Source: Parapristionchus giblindavisi | Lineage: Eukaryota > Nematoda > Chromadorea > Rhabditida > Diplogasteridae | NCBI GenBank assembly: GCA_943737045.1 | Contig: CALSFV010000088.1 | Coordinates: 186,001 to 250,000 of the forward strand | Reading direction: 5' to 3' | Length of the DNA: 64,000 bases | Part shown: piece after piece, positions 44,675 through 57,548 of the stretch | How positions within the stretch are numbered: position 1 is the stretch's first letter | Layout of the letters: each line of letters begins with the position of its first letter | Notes under the pieces: generated by a model | The model's database searches: none | Seen by the model: only the letters and a program-made list of their open reading frames with translations | Told to the model about the DNA's origin: nothing | Position numbers and translations under genes: made by a program

Positions 44675-46433
44675 GAGGATCTTTGGAGGCACGACAACAA
44701 AGAGGGATTCGTATCACCATTCACAGCCGATAAACGATCTGTGTTTTAATTATGATCTTTGATCTCTTTGCGTTTGTGTACAGAAATACATTACAACATA
44801 AAACAAATTGAATTCCTCAATTAACACAGACATTATAACAAGAGCAATACATTTGTGCGACAAGAGAACAATAGAATTTATGTTATTTAATCAAAAGCAC
44901 TTTTGTATTTTTTACATTTGCTTATTGAATAGACCGAAGGATATTACTTTTTGAATATGAAGATAGCCCTGTTTAGATCCCCTCTGCATGTTATATGCTG
45001 ACAGGATAAAGAATATTCTACCGATCGCAATAGCGGCTTCAATGGTCAAGGCTACTATTATCATATTTTAGCGCGTTTTCTTAGATATTTTTGAAAATAG
45101 TGTCGCTGAATATGTTCCTTGATTCTTTTTCTTTTTTTAAGGCGAATCGGTGTGGGGGGGGGGTGGAGGAAGAGGCAGCAGGAATGTTACCAATTCAATA
45201 TATTTCATGAGTTAATATGTGCCTCGCACAGTATTCTGGTCCAAGCCATTTTTCTTCCAAAGCAAGACAAAGGAGAGACCATTGTATTCGAGAGAGTTTG
45301 TATGTTGAGCGGTCGTTCTTGCTTTGAAAGTCATGAGAACGCTGTGCTCGGGGGGGGGGGGGGGGTTATATGGGATATTTTTAACATGATTACGAAAGAC
45401 TGCACAATAGCATCAAGGAGATTATTCCAAATATCAATAGTTCGTGAGGCTAATGTTGATTTTTAATAGACGTTCCATTCAACCAAATGGGACTCTTCTC
45501 TGTAATAATATAATATTCATAATACCATAAGATAATTACACAGAGTAACGCGAACTCGCACAGCTATCCATCAGGCCTATTATATCTATCCCTCCAAGTC
45601 CTCATCTATCTCCCTTCCTCTTCCTCCCTCTTCCTCTTCCTCTCCCTCTCTATTCTTCCTCTCTCCCTCTTCCTCTTCCTCTTCCTCCCTCTCTCTTTCT
45701 TCCTCTTCCTCTCCCTCTACCTCCCTCTCCCTCTCTAATCTCCCTCTCCCTCCCCTTCTCCACCTCCATCTCTGGCAGCTCCGGCCGCAATTATACACCC
45801 TCTGAAACCTTTCTGGCTTCTCACTTCCACACTTTCATTAGACTTGTTTCACTATTGGTTTGAATTTAGTTTCCAACCAAGCTCCATTTCATTTCCTCCA
45901 GAAACCTACTCTAGCAAACATCTTTTTAATCAAGAATCAAAATCGCTTCAGAGTATTTAAATATTATTAGAGTTTTAAAGGGATAGTGTTGCATCTTCAA
46001 CGGTCTATGCACTCTCGTTGTTAGAGCGCCGAGAAATAGTGTGCGCACTGAAGAGGACATTGAGAGACTCTCTTTAAAAATAAAACCCCGAAAAAAAAAA
46101 CAAAATGTTGATATCAAACCCGTCTGTAGTCTGAGTCGCTTTCTTTTTTTTCGTTTTAGACATTGCGCAGCTAAAAGTTGCTGTTCGCCCACAGTAGATC
46201 ACCCCGAGGGTATCATTAACTCTGTCTGTCTCGCACTCTCTCAATATCCCATACTCTCTCGTCTTTGTCTCGCTCTCTCAAAATCCCGTACTCTCTCGTC
46301 TGTCTCGCACTCTCTCGTCTATATCTCTTACAATCTGGTCCCTCTCATGAAGTAGAGTCTCTCTATCGCCTACGTCCGCCGAAAAATACCGCCTTTTAGA
46401 CTTTGGGATCTTTGACTCACTCTCCTTGTGCCG

Positions 46434-46480
<47 letters not shown>

Positions 46481-46950
46481 TCTCTCTCCCTCTTCCCCCC
46501 TCTCTTTCTCTCTCTCTCCCCCTCTCTCTCCCTCTCCCTCTCTCCCTCTCCTCCTCTCTCCTCCGTCCTCCGGGACTCATTAGTATACCCACTCCACTTG
46601 TCGCATTATCTCTTCCAATGATACGCGCGAGCATCACCATTCGTCTATTAGAACGAGATGAAAGAGGAAGTAGCCTATAGTTAGAGGGGAGAATAGCTTC
46701 TGTCTACGGTATTTTCAATTCATACAAGACCTCTGTTTTCTATAAATCGTAAACACCCTGACCATAATGCTGTGTTACATCGTTCAACATATTCTTTGCA
46801 GAGTGTAAATTGCGAACTGAATTTTAGCATAAATGTTATATTTGTTACATTTAAATTGAAGTCATGCCATTCATTTCATCTCATTGTCACTCATTATTTT
46901 TCTCTTGTCTACAGATCGTTGACCGTAATGCGCTGTTACATTTGACTTAA
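44675..46950. other. Intergenic; low-complexity tracts
   Basis: The unit 2 tail runs to about 46075 (family 1 MITE at about 45977-46075). CT-rich tracts lie at 45600-45775 and 46430-46560, and G-runs at 45153 and 45350. Arg/Glu and Ser/Leu ORFs here are readings of these tracts. Confidence 0.6.
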
Positions 46951-47223
46951 AGATGGAGACCCACGAGTTTTTTCGTAATAAGACTGTTCGGATAGAATGA
47001 TAGAGATTCATCACACGAATCGAAAGACATATTTGATATTAATTCCCGATATGTTTAAAGCACACTATGCGCATTGAAAGTATAACTTTCAAGGCCCATC
47101 CGATTTGCATACTTTACTCTCATTTTCTCATTATCCCTTACGCCAATTACCATATAATCTAAACAATAGCCAACATGCTTATCGTGGCGGGAGTCAGTCA
47201 TGCCAACTCAAGGGTCCCCTTCT
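46951..47223. mobile_element. TTAA-type MITE, family 3
   Basis: TTAA (46947) AGATGGAGACCC ... GGGTCCCCTTCT TTAA (47224). Confidence 0.85.
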
Positions 47224-48076
47224 TTAAGTATAACGCAATGACGTTCACGTCCGGGTACACTTTTTTTCGAATTGAATTTTGGCATTAATGCAATATTAGC
47301 TACATTTAAATTGAAGTCATGCAAAAATCCTGTTCGAAATTTACATTATAAAGGATTTACTTGGACGTTTCCGTCGTTACGGCGGAGGCACGTAAGGCAA
47401 AGAAGTAACATCGCACAATACTTTCATATCTCTTCACAATTTCTTATGTTGTTGAGCTTATTTTTATACCGTATATTCTATCGAAGTTAAGTATGATAAT
47501 TTTCTCATAAGTGTCCCCAGATCTACCAAATCCCCGCAATTCCCCAGTTGCATTGATACTCCCCACATCACAACATATCATTAGTCATCCCCTCCTTATT
47601 TTGTTGTTATCTCTCCCTCTCCCTCTCTTTTTCTCTCCCTCTCCCTCTCCTTTTTCTCTCCCTCTCCCTCTCTTTTTCTCTCCCTCTCCCTCTCTTTTTC
47701 TCTCCCTCTCCCTCTCCTTTTTCTCTCCCTCTCCCTCTCCTTTTCTTTCCCTCTCCCTCTCCTTTTTCTCTCCCTCTCCCTCTCCCGTTCCCTCCACTCC
47801 CATATCCCTCGACTGATCTCTCTCCATATCCCTCGAAATACTATATTTTGGATTATTCCGCCAGATCCGTAAATCCGTGGATTAGTCTCTCTTAGCCGGC
47901 TTCGTTCGCTCCGTTTCCATTTGACGGCTCCATGTCATTCTATTTGCCGGTTGTCTATTTGACGGCTCTCTTTCTCTGAATGGATGTGTTGTATCTCTCA
48001 TTGTGCATGCTTTGATGTCCGACAAGAGTATCTGGAGAGAGGGGGAGAGAGAGAGAGAGAGAGTGAGAGGGGGGGG

Positions 48077-48119
<43 letters not shown>

Positions 48120-48125
48120 GAGGGG

Positions 48126-48199
<74 letters not shown>

Positions 48200-48208
48200 G
48201 AGGGGGGG

Positions 48209-48262
<54 letters not shown>

Positions 48263-49368
48263 GAGGGGGGGGGGGGAGAGAGAGAAAGAGAGAGAGATTG
48301 AGAGAGAGAGAGAGAGAGAGGAAGAGACGTATGGATAGAGGAACGTTAAGAGAGTTAGAGAAAAATTGAGAGGGTTTGAGTTGTAGAGAGTGCTAAGAGA
48401 ACTAGGGAGAGTTAAAGAAAAAGGGGAAAATAGAGATCGTGAGAGAGTCAGAGAAAGAGATAGAACGGAAGGAAATAGTGAAATCTCCCTCTCCCTCTCC
48501 TTTTCTCTCCCTCTCCCTCTCCTTTTCTCTCAGAGGAAGAGATAAAAAGAGCGAAAGCAGAGGATGAGGAAGAGATAAAGTAGAGACAAATATCATCCTA
48601 GACTCATCTCTTGTTTATTTGTCAAAACTATTATGACAATGACAATTACGACAATTATGTCATTGTCATGACAACTCTATTGACAAGTATTCTTGATTTA
48701 GCAAGAATGAAACAGCATTAGCACTTGTTTGAGCTCTTCTCTTATCCACTACTTCTATGTCCTTTCATGGGGGCATTGAATGGAGAAATTGTGTACGAAA
48801 TAAATAAAACCTATTCACTGCAGTTTCATTGGGATAATTGCTCATGTGATTTTTCAATGTATCGAACATTAAAGGTCACCCCCCCCCTCCCCAGATGATT
48901 TTACTCTCTGCTCTGACAATACTTCTCGCTCACGACGAAAGCGAGAGAACGTGGCCAGAGCGTAGAGCAAAACTCACTCGGATGCGCCTTTAATTATCAT
49001 AAGATGCAAGGGAAGCATGAAAGGGAACAACGACTTCCTGTACGCAGCCTGTGAGATGAAAGAGAGAACGAGAGAGAAGAATAAGTGAGAGATACCAGAC
49101 GGTCAGAGAAAGGACACGTCCGCTGTGACTCGAATATAGAAAGTTCAATGCATATTAAGATTAGGATAGAATACAATATTAATCCACGCGCTCGTTCATT
49201 TGACGTCTACTTTCGTGATCTTTGACTCACACCCAGAGCTAACTTGAAACTTTCCGCTCTGGCAAAGCTCTCTCGGTTTTTTGTCTGCAAGAGATAGCTG
49301 AGAGTAAAGTTAGCTCGGAGGTGCCTTTAACGCTAGACCACTGGTCGGTTAAGAGATCAAAGATTTAT
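47224..49368. repeat. Microsatellite-rich stretch
   Basis: (CTCTCCCTCTCC)-type repeats at about 47610-47790 and (GA)n with G-runs at about 48017-48325. A family 2 MITE is at 48874-48993 and another at 49232-49330. No gene. Confidence 0.75.
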
Positions 49369-49452
49369 TTATTTATTTATTTATTTATTTACTTATTTAT
49401 TCCATCAAATGTAATAATAAGAGTTGATATGTATAAGGACAGATGAGGGAGA
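49369..49452 (-). mobile_element. 3' end of a non-LTR retrotransposon
   Basis: (ATTT)n then ATTCCATCAAATGTAATAAT and GTTGATATGTATA, matching the 3' end of the element at 56596-57548. Only the untranslated end is present. Confidence 0.55.
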
Positions 49453-49764
49453 TTTATTTATTTATTTATTTGATACACCCGTGACAGGTGCGACGGATTT
49501 TTTGGGATAGATGATGGATGGAAGGGACATTTTGAAAGATCAAAGACTACTTCACTAGTGATCTTCAATCTAATATTCTTCTGTTTTCTCCGTGGTCCTT
49601 CTCTTGGTCCTTCTCAACCATTACCAACCCTTTCTCTTAGTGTTTCCTGTGCAGAATAGTCTATGGCATTGTTACTCGCCCCTCTTTTTTTCAATATGAA
49701 GTCGACTTCGTTCGAATGAAATTCGATCATCCGATGTCTTACCTGGGTATTGTTCGTGTTCTAA

Positions 49765-49826
49765 CATTATATTATTATTATTATTATCATTATTAATATT
49801 ATTAATATTATTATTATTATTATTAA

Positions 49827-49917
<91 letters not shown>
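49765..49917. repeat. (ATT)n microsatellite
   Basis: A run of ATT, with a few ATA/CAT changes, directly against a family 2 MITE at 49918-50012. The poly-Asn ORF read from the other strand is an artefact. Confidence 0.9.
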
Positions 49918-49919
<2 letters not shown>

Positions 49920-50448
49920 TCTCCGCATTGACAATACTCTCTCGTATAGAAAGAAAACGAGAGAGTGTGGCCAGAGCGGAGAGTTTCAAATTAGCTTGTG
50001 GTGTCGCTTTAAGAACCATACATTGATAGATAAGTTCCTCGTCCACGATCCAGACATTGCATATAAACTCTTAATAGACTTCCTGTTGTTTAGCAATACT
50101 TAACCTTTCCCATTCCCATCCAGATTTTACCAAAAATATCTACCTCGGAATAGGTAGAGTTCGTGGACCACCTTCCTATTCAACGAACTCAGTCCATACA
50201 CCGAAAGTCCTCCTCTGCTCCTGGACCTCTGGTAGTTTTGTTGACTTGTACACATACACACATTCGCCGAAAACTCCCAAGCACTTTAACCAAAGCCGCT
50301 TACGTGTAAGCTATCCGGTGGGAATTTCTCCCTTACAGTTGGTCTCACTTCCATTGAGACTTACTTCCTAGTTGTGTTTTTCCCTGTACTGACCTCTCGT
50401 ACCTACGCCTTCACGGAACATTAATAGTAATACACTTTATCAAGATTA

Positions 50449-50554
50449 AAGGGACCGAAACCTTTGTCAACGGTCTCTTCAGCGGCCTACGCTCTCTCGT
50501 TGTCAGAGAACAGAGAAATAGTGAGAGACCATTGAGAGAGGTCAATCTCCCTTT
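50449..50554. mobile_element. TTAA-type MITE, family 1
   Basis: TTAAAGGGACCGAAACC at the left, CAATCTCCCTTTAA at the right, core CTCTCGTTGTCAGAGAACAG. Confidence 0.65.
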
Positions 50555-50885
50555 AACTCAGCAGTGTATAATCTGAATCTGAAGTGTCATAAGTCTTCTT
50601 TCTTTCATCTTTCATCTCATGATCCGCTATTGATGTACTTGTTCACGGAACAGTCAACGATTGTTATGGTGTATGAACCCTTACTATGTATCCGACTACT
50701 ATGGCACACGAAGACTAGCTTTCCTGACCCCGTTTAACGTGATAAGAAGAATCCCATACCATCCCTTTCTTTCTTATACCGGGAAATAAATGATTTGAAT
50801 GAACCCTTCAAAGTAATACTCATCTTGTCATTTCCATGAACGGTCAGTGACAAGAACATAACTATTTTCTCTAGATTAAACTAAA

Positions 50886-50976
<91 letters not shown>

Positions 50977-51261
50977 TTCTCATTTCTTGCACATTTTTGG
51001 AGCACGGGCACGGAATTTATCTATCCACGTATCTTTGTTATTAATAATAATGACGATAATAATAATAGTGTAACATAATAATATAATATTATAACGCAAC
51101 AGTTCGTGCAGTAGAAATGATGTTATGTTTACATGCACATGTCCGGTAGTAACGATATTTTCGCGAACGCTTATGTGCAGATGCGCTATTACTCCGTTTA
51201 TTCACTTCTTATCGTTTATATGCATATCTATTTGCTTTCACTATATACTATTAATCAACTG

Positions 51262-51579
51262 CTCCGCAATTTTAGGGGGGCCAATAATTTGGTCGAAGTG
51301 GGGCCAATAATTTGGTGGATCGTAAAAGTTGACTCTAAAATCTGGCTACCAGACAAGCCCCACTTTTAAAGTTGAGTCAATAATTTAGTGGTTAAGCCAA
51401 TAATTTGGCTCGAAGTGGGGCTAAAATATTAGACTAAAATAACAGCCCCACTTCGAACCAAATTATTGGCTCAACCACCAAATTATTGACCCAACTTAAA
51501 AGTGGGGCTTGTCTGGTAGCCAAATTTTAGGCACCCAAAAATGTTCGACCAAATTATTGGCCCACCTAAAATTGCGGAG
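51262..51579. mobile_element. Palindromic MITE, CTCCGCAATTTTAG family
   Basis: CTCCGCAATTTTAGGGGGGC at the left and GGTGGGCC-type complement ending ATTGCGGAG at the right. The interior is a mirror of CCAAATTATTGG, GTGGGGC and TAGCCAAA words. Likely source of the 43-bp minisatellite monomer. Confidence 0.75.
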
Positions 51580-52204
51580 TGTAGTATTTGTCAAATCATA
51601 TGATTCGATTAGTATAATACATTATAAATTGACATGGTGGCCGATACACCACATTATTATTCCAACTCATATTATTATCTACTTCTACTTTTTAATGTAA
51701 ATCTATATTTGTCCACCTAAAAGTATTATTAACTTAATTGTTGAATAATATCTATCTAAAGATCACTGTTCATTCCTTTGTTTTGATCATTCCTCCACAT
51801 TCTGTATCCATGATACGCTTCCTGCCTTTGCTACGACACTGAATCCTATTTGTCTTCCTCTTTCGGAATCTTTCAAGTCCGCTACAGTTCGCATAATGAC
51901 AGTCTGTCAGGCGTGACACATAGATACTATGCGAAGGAGGAGAATCATACTTTATATGAAAGGAACCCGCAGAACTTCGTGTGCCTTGAATAACGTGGTG
52001 TACCTCTATGAAAGGACTAGGGTCTTTAGATTTTTCATTATTTATTTTGTAACTTCTCAAATCAGTGATTACAATTCATCGTTATCCCTGCAGAGTGTAA
52101 ATCTTTTTATAATTGGCTATAGGGTGAAGTGGATAGTTTGTGAATGATGTTTGATGCCAGAGGCTAGGCTACAATTGGTTGCTATAATTTGTATTCGTGT
52201 TTAA

Positions 52205-52317
52205 AGGGAGCGTAAACTCTCTGAATGACCGCTTCATTGCGCATACTATTTCTCTATTCTCTAACAACGAGAGAGCGTAGTGCGTTGAAGACACCATCGA
52301 GAGAGGTTACGCTCCCT
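52205..52317. mobile_element. TTAA-type MITE, family 1
   Basis: Clean copy: TTAA, AGGGAGCGTAAACTCTCTG ... GAGAGGTTACGCTCCCT, TTAA. Confidence 0.8.
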
Positions 52318-54334
52318 TTAACTTAACTTCCCCTTAACTTAACTTTCTCCCTTTAACTTTCCTTTAACTAACTTGCATCTCCGTAGTTTGATATTTCGAA
52401 AAGATTCACTTGGAACGCAACTCTTCTATGTTTAGGAAGATGTATGGGATTCCCTCAAGAACTAAAATAGATCCGTCATTCAAAAACTCTAAGACGCTCA
52501 TGTCACTCATCCCCTCTCTTTGTCATATTTTGATGACTTCGAACAGTTTGTCCATGAATTATCACACCCACTTGACCATGTCCATCTTTAAATAGAACAC
52601 AAAGTGATATTAATCCCCTTTTCAAAAGTTGAGAAAAGAAAAGAAAACTGCAGAGAAAACTCTCCTCGTTTTGTGCATTCTCTAGATTTTTTCTTGTATT
52701 TTCGCATGTTTTGGATTCTACATAAGGAACAATACCTAACGTGCCATAACATCTTCAGATTCAATATGCACGAAAGGATATTAATCATACGGGGAAGAAC
52801 TTGAGAAGAACGGTGAGAGGGAGAGGGAGAGAATAAGGAGAGGGAGGGTGAGAGGTAGAGGTAGAGGGAAAGGGAGAGAATAAGGAGAGGGAGAAACGTA
52901 AGAGATAGACGGAGGGTCATAGTCTATTATAAATCGCTTCTCGAGTTTGGATGCGAACATAAGAGTGAGATGCAGTCAAAACATTCTCATACGTATAGAA
53001 CGAGAGAGACGAAAGATGGTTAGAGAACGAGATATAGAGCGCGGGTAATAGAGGGGATCTGATAGTGAGAGAGTTCAATAAGCAGAGAAATAGAGAAATA
53101 CAAATTCAGAACTGGAGAGTGTGACGGCTGGAGAGAAATAGGCGGTTAGACATAGAGACAGAGAGAGAGAGAGAGAGAGAGAGTCCGAGAGTCAGAGAGT
53201 AAGAAAACAGGAGTGACGGTTAGAGATAAAGTTATATGCAGATGTTTATCGAGGCGTAGTTGTGATAGACGAGATTATATGTGATATCGAACGTCGCTGA
53301 CAAACTGCCAAGAGCTGAAGCTTTATTGTATCCATTTCCTCTAGATGGTATCGTAATTTTCATATTATTGTCAATATCATCGTTGCTACCTAAGTCATCG
53401 TATTTATGCGTACTCCACTACCAATCAATAATATATCAGGAATTATACGTTACTTTTGCACCGCATGAAGCATATTAATATTTTAATATTATTTAATATT
53501 ATCATTTTATTATTAATATTATGGTCCACGACTGATATGTCCTAATCCAAAATCGTTTAGTAATTCTACTAGATCAATTATATGTAGCTCTTCTTCTTAA
53601 CTTTTTCGATTTCCACTCCTATACTTATGCTGCCCCGTTGTGGCATAGTAAATTATGTATCCAACCATTCTACTTTTTTGTGTCCTATGTATTGTTCATT
53701 ATATACCAGCATAATAAAGATATTATTATCATTATTATTACATTTCATCTCTGAATGGGTTATGTTTCAGGTTTATTATAGATAAGCTGATTATCATTTT
53801 CGTTAATTCACTGTTCTCTATACGACTTGAAATGAACTTATACCCACGCTTGCACTTATCACTTAGTTTTTCTTGAATTATCCTTGACCATCCGCAATGA
53901 TTTCCTCCGATCAACTTTATTTCACTTCGAGTCTATAGTATACACTGAGAGCAAACGGTTACCTGGCAAATCGTTACCCCGATACACTTTCCTGGCAAAC
54001 GATTACCCCAAATGGTGAATTCAGCCGTTGAATAATTCGCCATTTGGGGTAATCGTTTGCCAGGAAAGTGTATCGGGGTAACGATTTGCCAGGTAAGTTT
54101 GCTCTCACAAGGAGTCTCATAGGCCTTAAGTCGGCGAAAAGCGACGGTTCATAGCTTATTAGAAAGCCCTTTCTCTGTAGATTAAGAAGGTGTGCTTAAA
54201 AAATCCTGAAGGGCTCTGTACCCGGAGTAGAAAAAATTCAAAGTTTGGGCAATTTTTGTAACGAAATTGTCGTCTAATGGCGATGCAATTGCCGTGCAAT
54301 AATGTGGTAGTTCTGCTCGCTACCTCTCCGAACT

Positions 54335-54404
54335 AGTGGTGGCGCAGTGGTAAAGATGCCGCGTACAAATTTTGCGCGGCGGGTTCGATCCCCGCCGACG
54401 CGAC
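54335..54404 (+). tRNA. tRNA-like sequence (left arm)
   Basis: A box TGGCGCAGTGGTAAAGATGCC, B box GGGTTCGATCCCC with a paired T stem (GCGGG/CCCGC) and T loop TTCGATC. A strong CCGCG/CGCGG stem sits where the anticodon arm should be but its loop is too long. Probably tRNA-derived, not a working tRNA. Confidence 0.55.
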
Positions 54405-54836
54405 TTGTTTTGCACGATTTTTACACTTGAATTTTTATGTTTTTAAAAATAATTTTCTCCTGCTTTTCTTTTTTGGCCGGCTCGATGGAGCTGCAGTCGT
54501 TGCCCATGTCGAAGCCTATATAGCATAAATATTAGCAAAAAAAGTAGGAAAAAAGGAAGTATCTTGAAAGATTCTGAAGAGTGTTTAGCTAAGGAATAAA
54601 TTGGAGAGGGAAAGAAAGAAGAGTAGATCAGATTATAGATGTATTGATTGACATCATTTGTTATTCAAATCTTTGAGTGTTGTTCTTTGTTTTAGCGAGA
54701 GATTTCTAAAATAGTTGAATCTTTCAATCAACACTGACAAACTTTAGGACAGATTGGATGCATGAATATCAGTAACCACATTGGAAAATTATTTTTAAAA
54801 ACATAAAAATTCAAGTGTAAAAATCGTGCAAAACAT

Positions 54837-54906
54837 GTCGCGTCGGCGGGGATCGAGCCCGCCGCGCAAAAATTGTACGCGGCATCTTTACCACTGCGCC
54901 ACCACT
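54837..54906 (-). tRNA. tRNA-like sequence (right arm)
   Basis: Inverted copy of 54335-54404; the B box reads GGGCTCGATCCCC on the minus strand, one change from the left copy. Confidence 0.5.
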
Positions 54907-55895
54907 AGCTCGGAGAGGTAGCGAGCAGAACTACCACATTATTGCACAGCAATTGCATCGCCATTAGACGACAATTTCGTTACAAAAATTGCCCAAACTT
55001 TGAATTTTTTTTACTCCGGGTACAGAGCCCTTCAGGATTTTTTAAGCACACCTTCTTAATCTACAGAGAAAGGGCTTTCTAATAAGCTATGAACCGTCGC
55101 TTTTCGCCGACTTAAGGCCTATGAGACTCCTTGTCAGTGTATGATTTTCTTTCCTTCCTTGTGCACTACGTGTGCGCTTCTGTCAAAACTTTCATTAAAC
55201 AAAACGAGCTGATTTTCTGAAATTCTATGGTTAGTCATGGTTTTAACACCGTACATATATCGTTCTCAATGTTCCAATCAATAATCATCGGTGGTTTTCT
55301 AATTACTTCTTCAAAAGCTTTCTCATTTCTTATGATAACTGTAATCATCTCTATTCATACATGTGCGTTGTCAACAAACTTTCAAAAATGGCTTATGAGA
55401 GATATTCTCACGGCTTTGATGAAAGAGTCTCATTGATAACTAGGAATGCATTCATTCCAATCTTTGGTGTATCGAGAAACGTGTAAATATACCGTATTAC
55501 TAAAGATATACCGTATCACTAGAGATATACCGTATCACTAAAGATATACCGTACCACAACAGATATACCGTATATACGAAGAAAAGATCGAAACGTATCA
55601 ATTATTAGCTTCTATTCAGTGCGCCTATATTGCAATAACTTGTATAAAAATGATTGAGATCGGCCGGAACCCGCTAAATCTATTCAGAAAGTAATTTTCA
55701 TAGAGTAGTTACCCTGAATATTTATGTATATTCCTCTTTTCATTTTCCTAATGGACCATTCTCTTCCCATATTCAGCTTCCTTCCGAACCATCGCACAGT
55801 GGACATGTCTGTCTTGTTTTCAGTCTTTTATCCGACTCAGTCTTTATATCTCCATTAGTGTACTATATTATTGTATATGTACATTATGTACCTAT

Positions 55896-56171
55896 CAGGC
55901 CTGTCACGAGAGAATGGAGCGAGAGAAGCGAGAGAATAGCGGGGGTTACCCTCGTGGCAATTTTCACAGAAATGCACCTGAACATGGAAATTGAGTTCCA
56001 AGTTGGGTTCTCGGATTACCGACCCGGTGTAAGGAGACCCAGAATGATATTTACACAATGAGACTTTGAGGGATGGTTGGTCATGCCTAATCAAGTTTAA
56101 AACTGGGGAGAACTCGTTTTGTAATTATTCTCCAATCCGGTTGTTAGCTCGATTCTCTCGTGACAGGCCTG
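55896..56171. mobile_element. Inverted-repeat element, CAGGCCTGTCACGAG ends
   Basis: CAGGCCTGTCACGAGAGAAT at the left and its complement at the right, about 276 bp. The ends look hAT-like, but I see no clear 8-bp duplication. No coding sequence recognised. Confidence 0.65.
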
Positions 56172-56595
56172 ATATATCGTATCTAAAATTGAAGTGCCCC
56201 ATGTGAACGATCGGTTGTTTGTCATAAAGCGGAGATGTTCTTGCTCCGAATGACACCCAATTCCTCGATATTTCGTGTCCCCTGTAGGCCTTGTCAAGCG
56301 CCAATTCTCAATTTCCAATTGCAGAATCAATCTGGCTAATCGATAATCATCACCCAATCGATAATCAAAATGAGCGAACCACGCGTTTCGTTCGATCCGA
56401 TCATTCAACCCTTGTTAGGGATTACGGTAATACATTTTAAAATATGGAAAATACGCTTCAATTCGTAAAAGCTGTCATGAATCACACGTTCGATCACACG
56501 TTTCACTGTTTATTCATGAATCTATGCATTATTATTATGTACTATTTAGTAAATGTATGTTTGAAAAAACGGAGTTGAACGCAAACAATCGCTTT

Positions 56596-56598
56596 TGT

Positions 56599-56629
<31 letters not shown>

Positions 56630-57548
56630 TTCCATCAAATATAATAATAAAAGGTGATATGTATAGGATCAGAAGAGGGATAGATGGATTTCCGTCGCAT
56701 AAGGCGATTTCGGTTTTGGCTCGGTGGCAGTTTTAAAGGATGGGGGTTTAGGGACGAATACGAGAATCTTTAATGATGAGGTTGGAGGGGAGATTTGATA
56801 ACCCTGCACGGAAGGGTTTGGGGGGAGAAAAAACTAATTGGGAGGGGAGCGTATTCCAAGTATCTATACTTCTAGAGGCACATGTCGTATGGGTAGTAGA
56901 AATCCTATGTGGGAGAACAATACGAAGTGGATGAGATAGACGGTTGTGTTGTGAGGGAAGAACAGAAAACAGATTAGATGAATCGAACAAATTAATCTTA
57001 TGCATAGTATTATGTATAAATTGAATGTCATAAATAGCTCTCCTATATTCAAGAGTAGAGAGATTTAGGGACAAAAGTCTATCATGATAAGGTGAAGGAG
57101 GTAAACGACATTTAGCTAACATTCTTTTGGTATAATTACGTTGGACATCTTCAAGATAGTTGGTAAGGTGCTTAGAGGTGGGATTAAATACAACAGTAGA
57201 TGATTCAAGAATGGGTCTAACATAAACACAATAAGCTTTAAGAAAGATTTCTTTTGAATTAGAATATATTGTCTTGAATAGAATATTTGCCCTTTGTCTG
57301 GCTCTATTAGCAATAATGGAGATGTGATCATTAAACTTAAGATTTGGGTTCATGTGAATACCTAAGTCTTTAACAATAGGAGAAGGGGATAAAGCATAAC
57401 CGTCAAGAAAATAAGTGGTTCTATTCTTAAGAGGGCCAAAGTGCATTACAGTACATTTGGTAGGTGAAAGGGTCATGTTCCATAATTTGCTCCATTCAGA
57501 AATTTGGTCAATAGTATATTGAATGTCTGCAGAGGATGAATGTTGTTA
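56596..57548 (-). mobile_element. 5'-truncated non-LTR retrotransposon (reverse transcriptase C-terminal part)
   Basis: The minus strand reads from about 57548: SSADIQYTIDQISEWSKLWN, then the long open frame to 56748 with LSPTKCTVMHFG, VKDLGIHMNPNLKFNDHI, CVYVRPILE, RNYTKRM and a W.LP motif. This is the end of the reverse transcriptase domain plus the C-terminal region of Jockey/CR1-like elements. About 110 bp of 3' sequence follows, ending in (AAAT)n at 56596-56632. The endonuclease and catalytic RT motifs are missing, so it is a dead truncated copy, though the remaining frame is open. Confidence 0.9.

Larger units (their letters stand above)
32118..46075. repeat. Tandem segmental duplication, two units
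   Basis: Unit 1 is about 32.12-41.0 kb and unit 2 about 40.91-46.07 kb, overlapping at a shared MITE. Matching pairs include the last OAC exons (32354-34075 with 41040-42644), the membrane-protein gene (34583-39979 with 43156-44674) and the CT-rich tail (40450-40985 with 45530-46055). Unit 1 is longer because of later insertions at 33129, 33398, 34862, 35296, 36067 and most of 39111. Unit 2 gained a retrotransposon scrap at 41791. Confidence 0.92.
50555..53942. other. No gene seen; repeats
   Basis: (ATT)n at about 50886-50977. The rest is AT-rich with short purine tracts (52810-52910, 53160-53185). The ORFs are unsupported. Two MITEs are listed separately. Confidence 0.5.
54108..55133. mobile_element. 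Palindromic element with a tRNA-like pair, 3-bp duplication
   Basis: Ends CAAGGAGTCTCATAGGCC and the exact complement. TCA is duplicated (54105-54107 and 55134-55136), judged against the uninterrupted copy at 13211. Arms of about 345 bp (54108-54452, 54789-55133; pairs sum to 109,241) each carry a tRNA-like sequence. The loop is AT-rich. Confidence 0.85.
53943..55139. mobile_element. TA-flanked palindromic MITE split by a second element
   Basis: TA, CACTGAGAGCAAACGGTTAC ... GTAAGTTTGCTCTCA (to 54107), then a 1,026-bp insertion, then the last bases TCAGTG and TA. Same family as 13211-13376. Confidence 0.85.

Noticed and set aside
44506..44724. 72-codon minus-strand ORF with KIKDQRSKIKDQ
   Set aside because: It is the complement of GATCTTT repeats and of the final exons of the membrane-protein gene; the unit 1 counterpart has a stop.
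45586..48199. Arg/Glu-rich, Ser/Leu-rich and Ser/Pro-rich ORFs
   Set aside because: They are readings of CT/GA microsatellites, as is the ORF at 40471-40719.
49672..50046. Poly-asparagine ORF
   Set aside because: It is the reverse reading of an (ATT)n microsatellite joined to a MITE.
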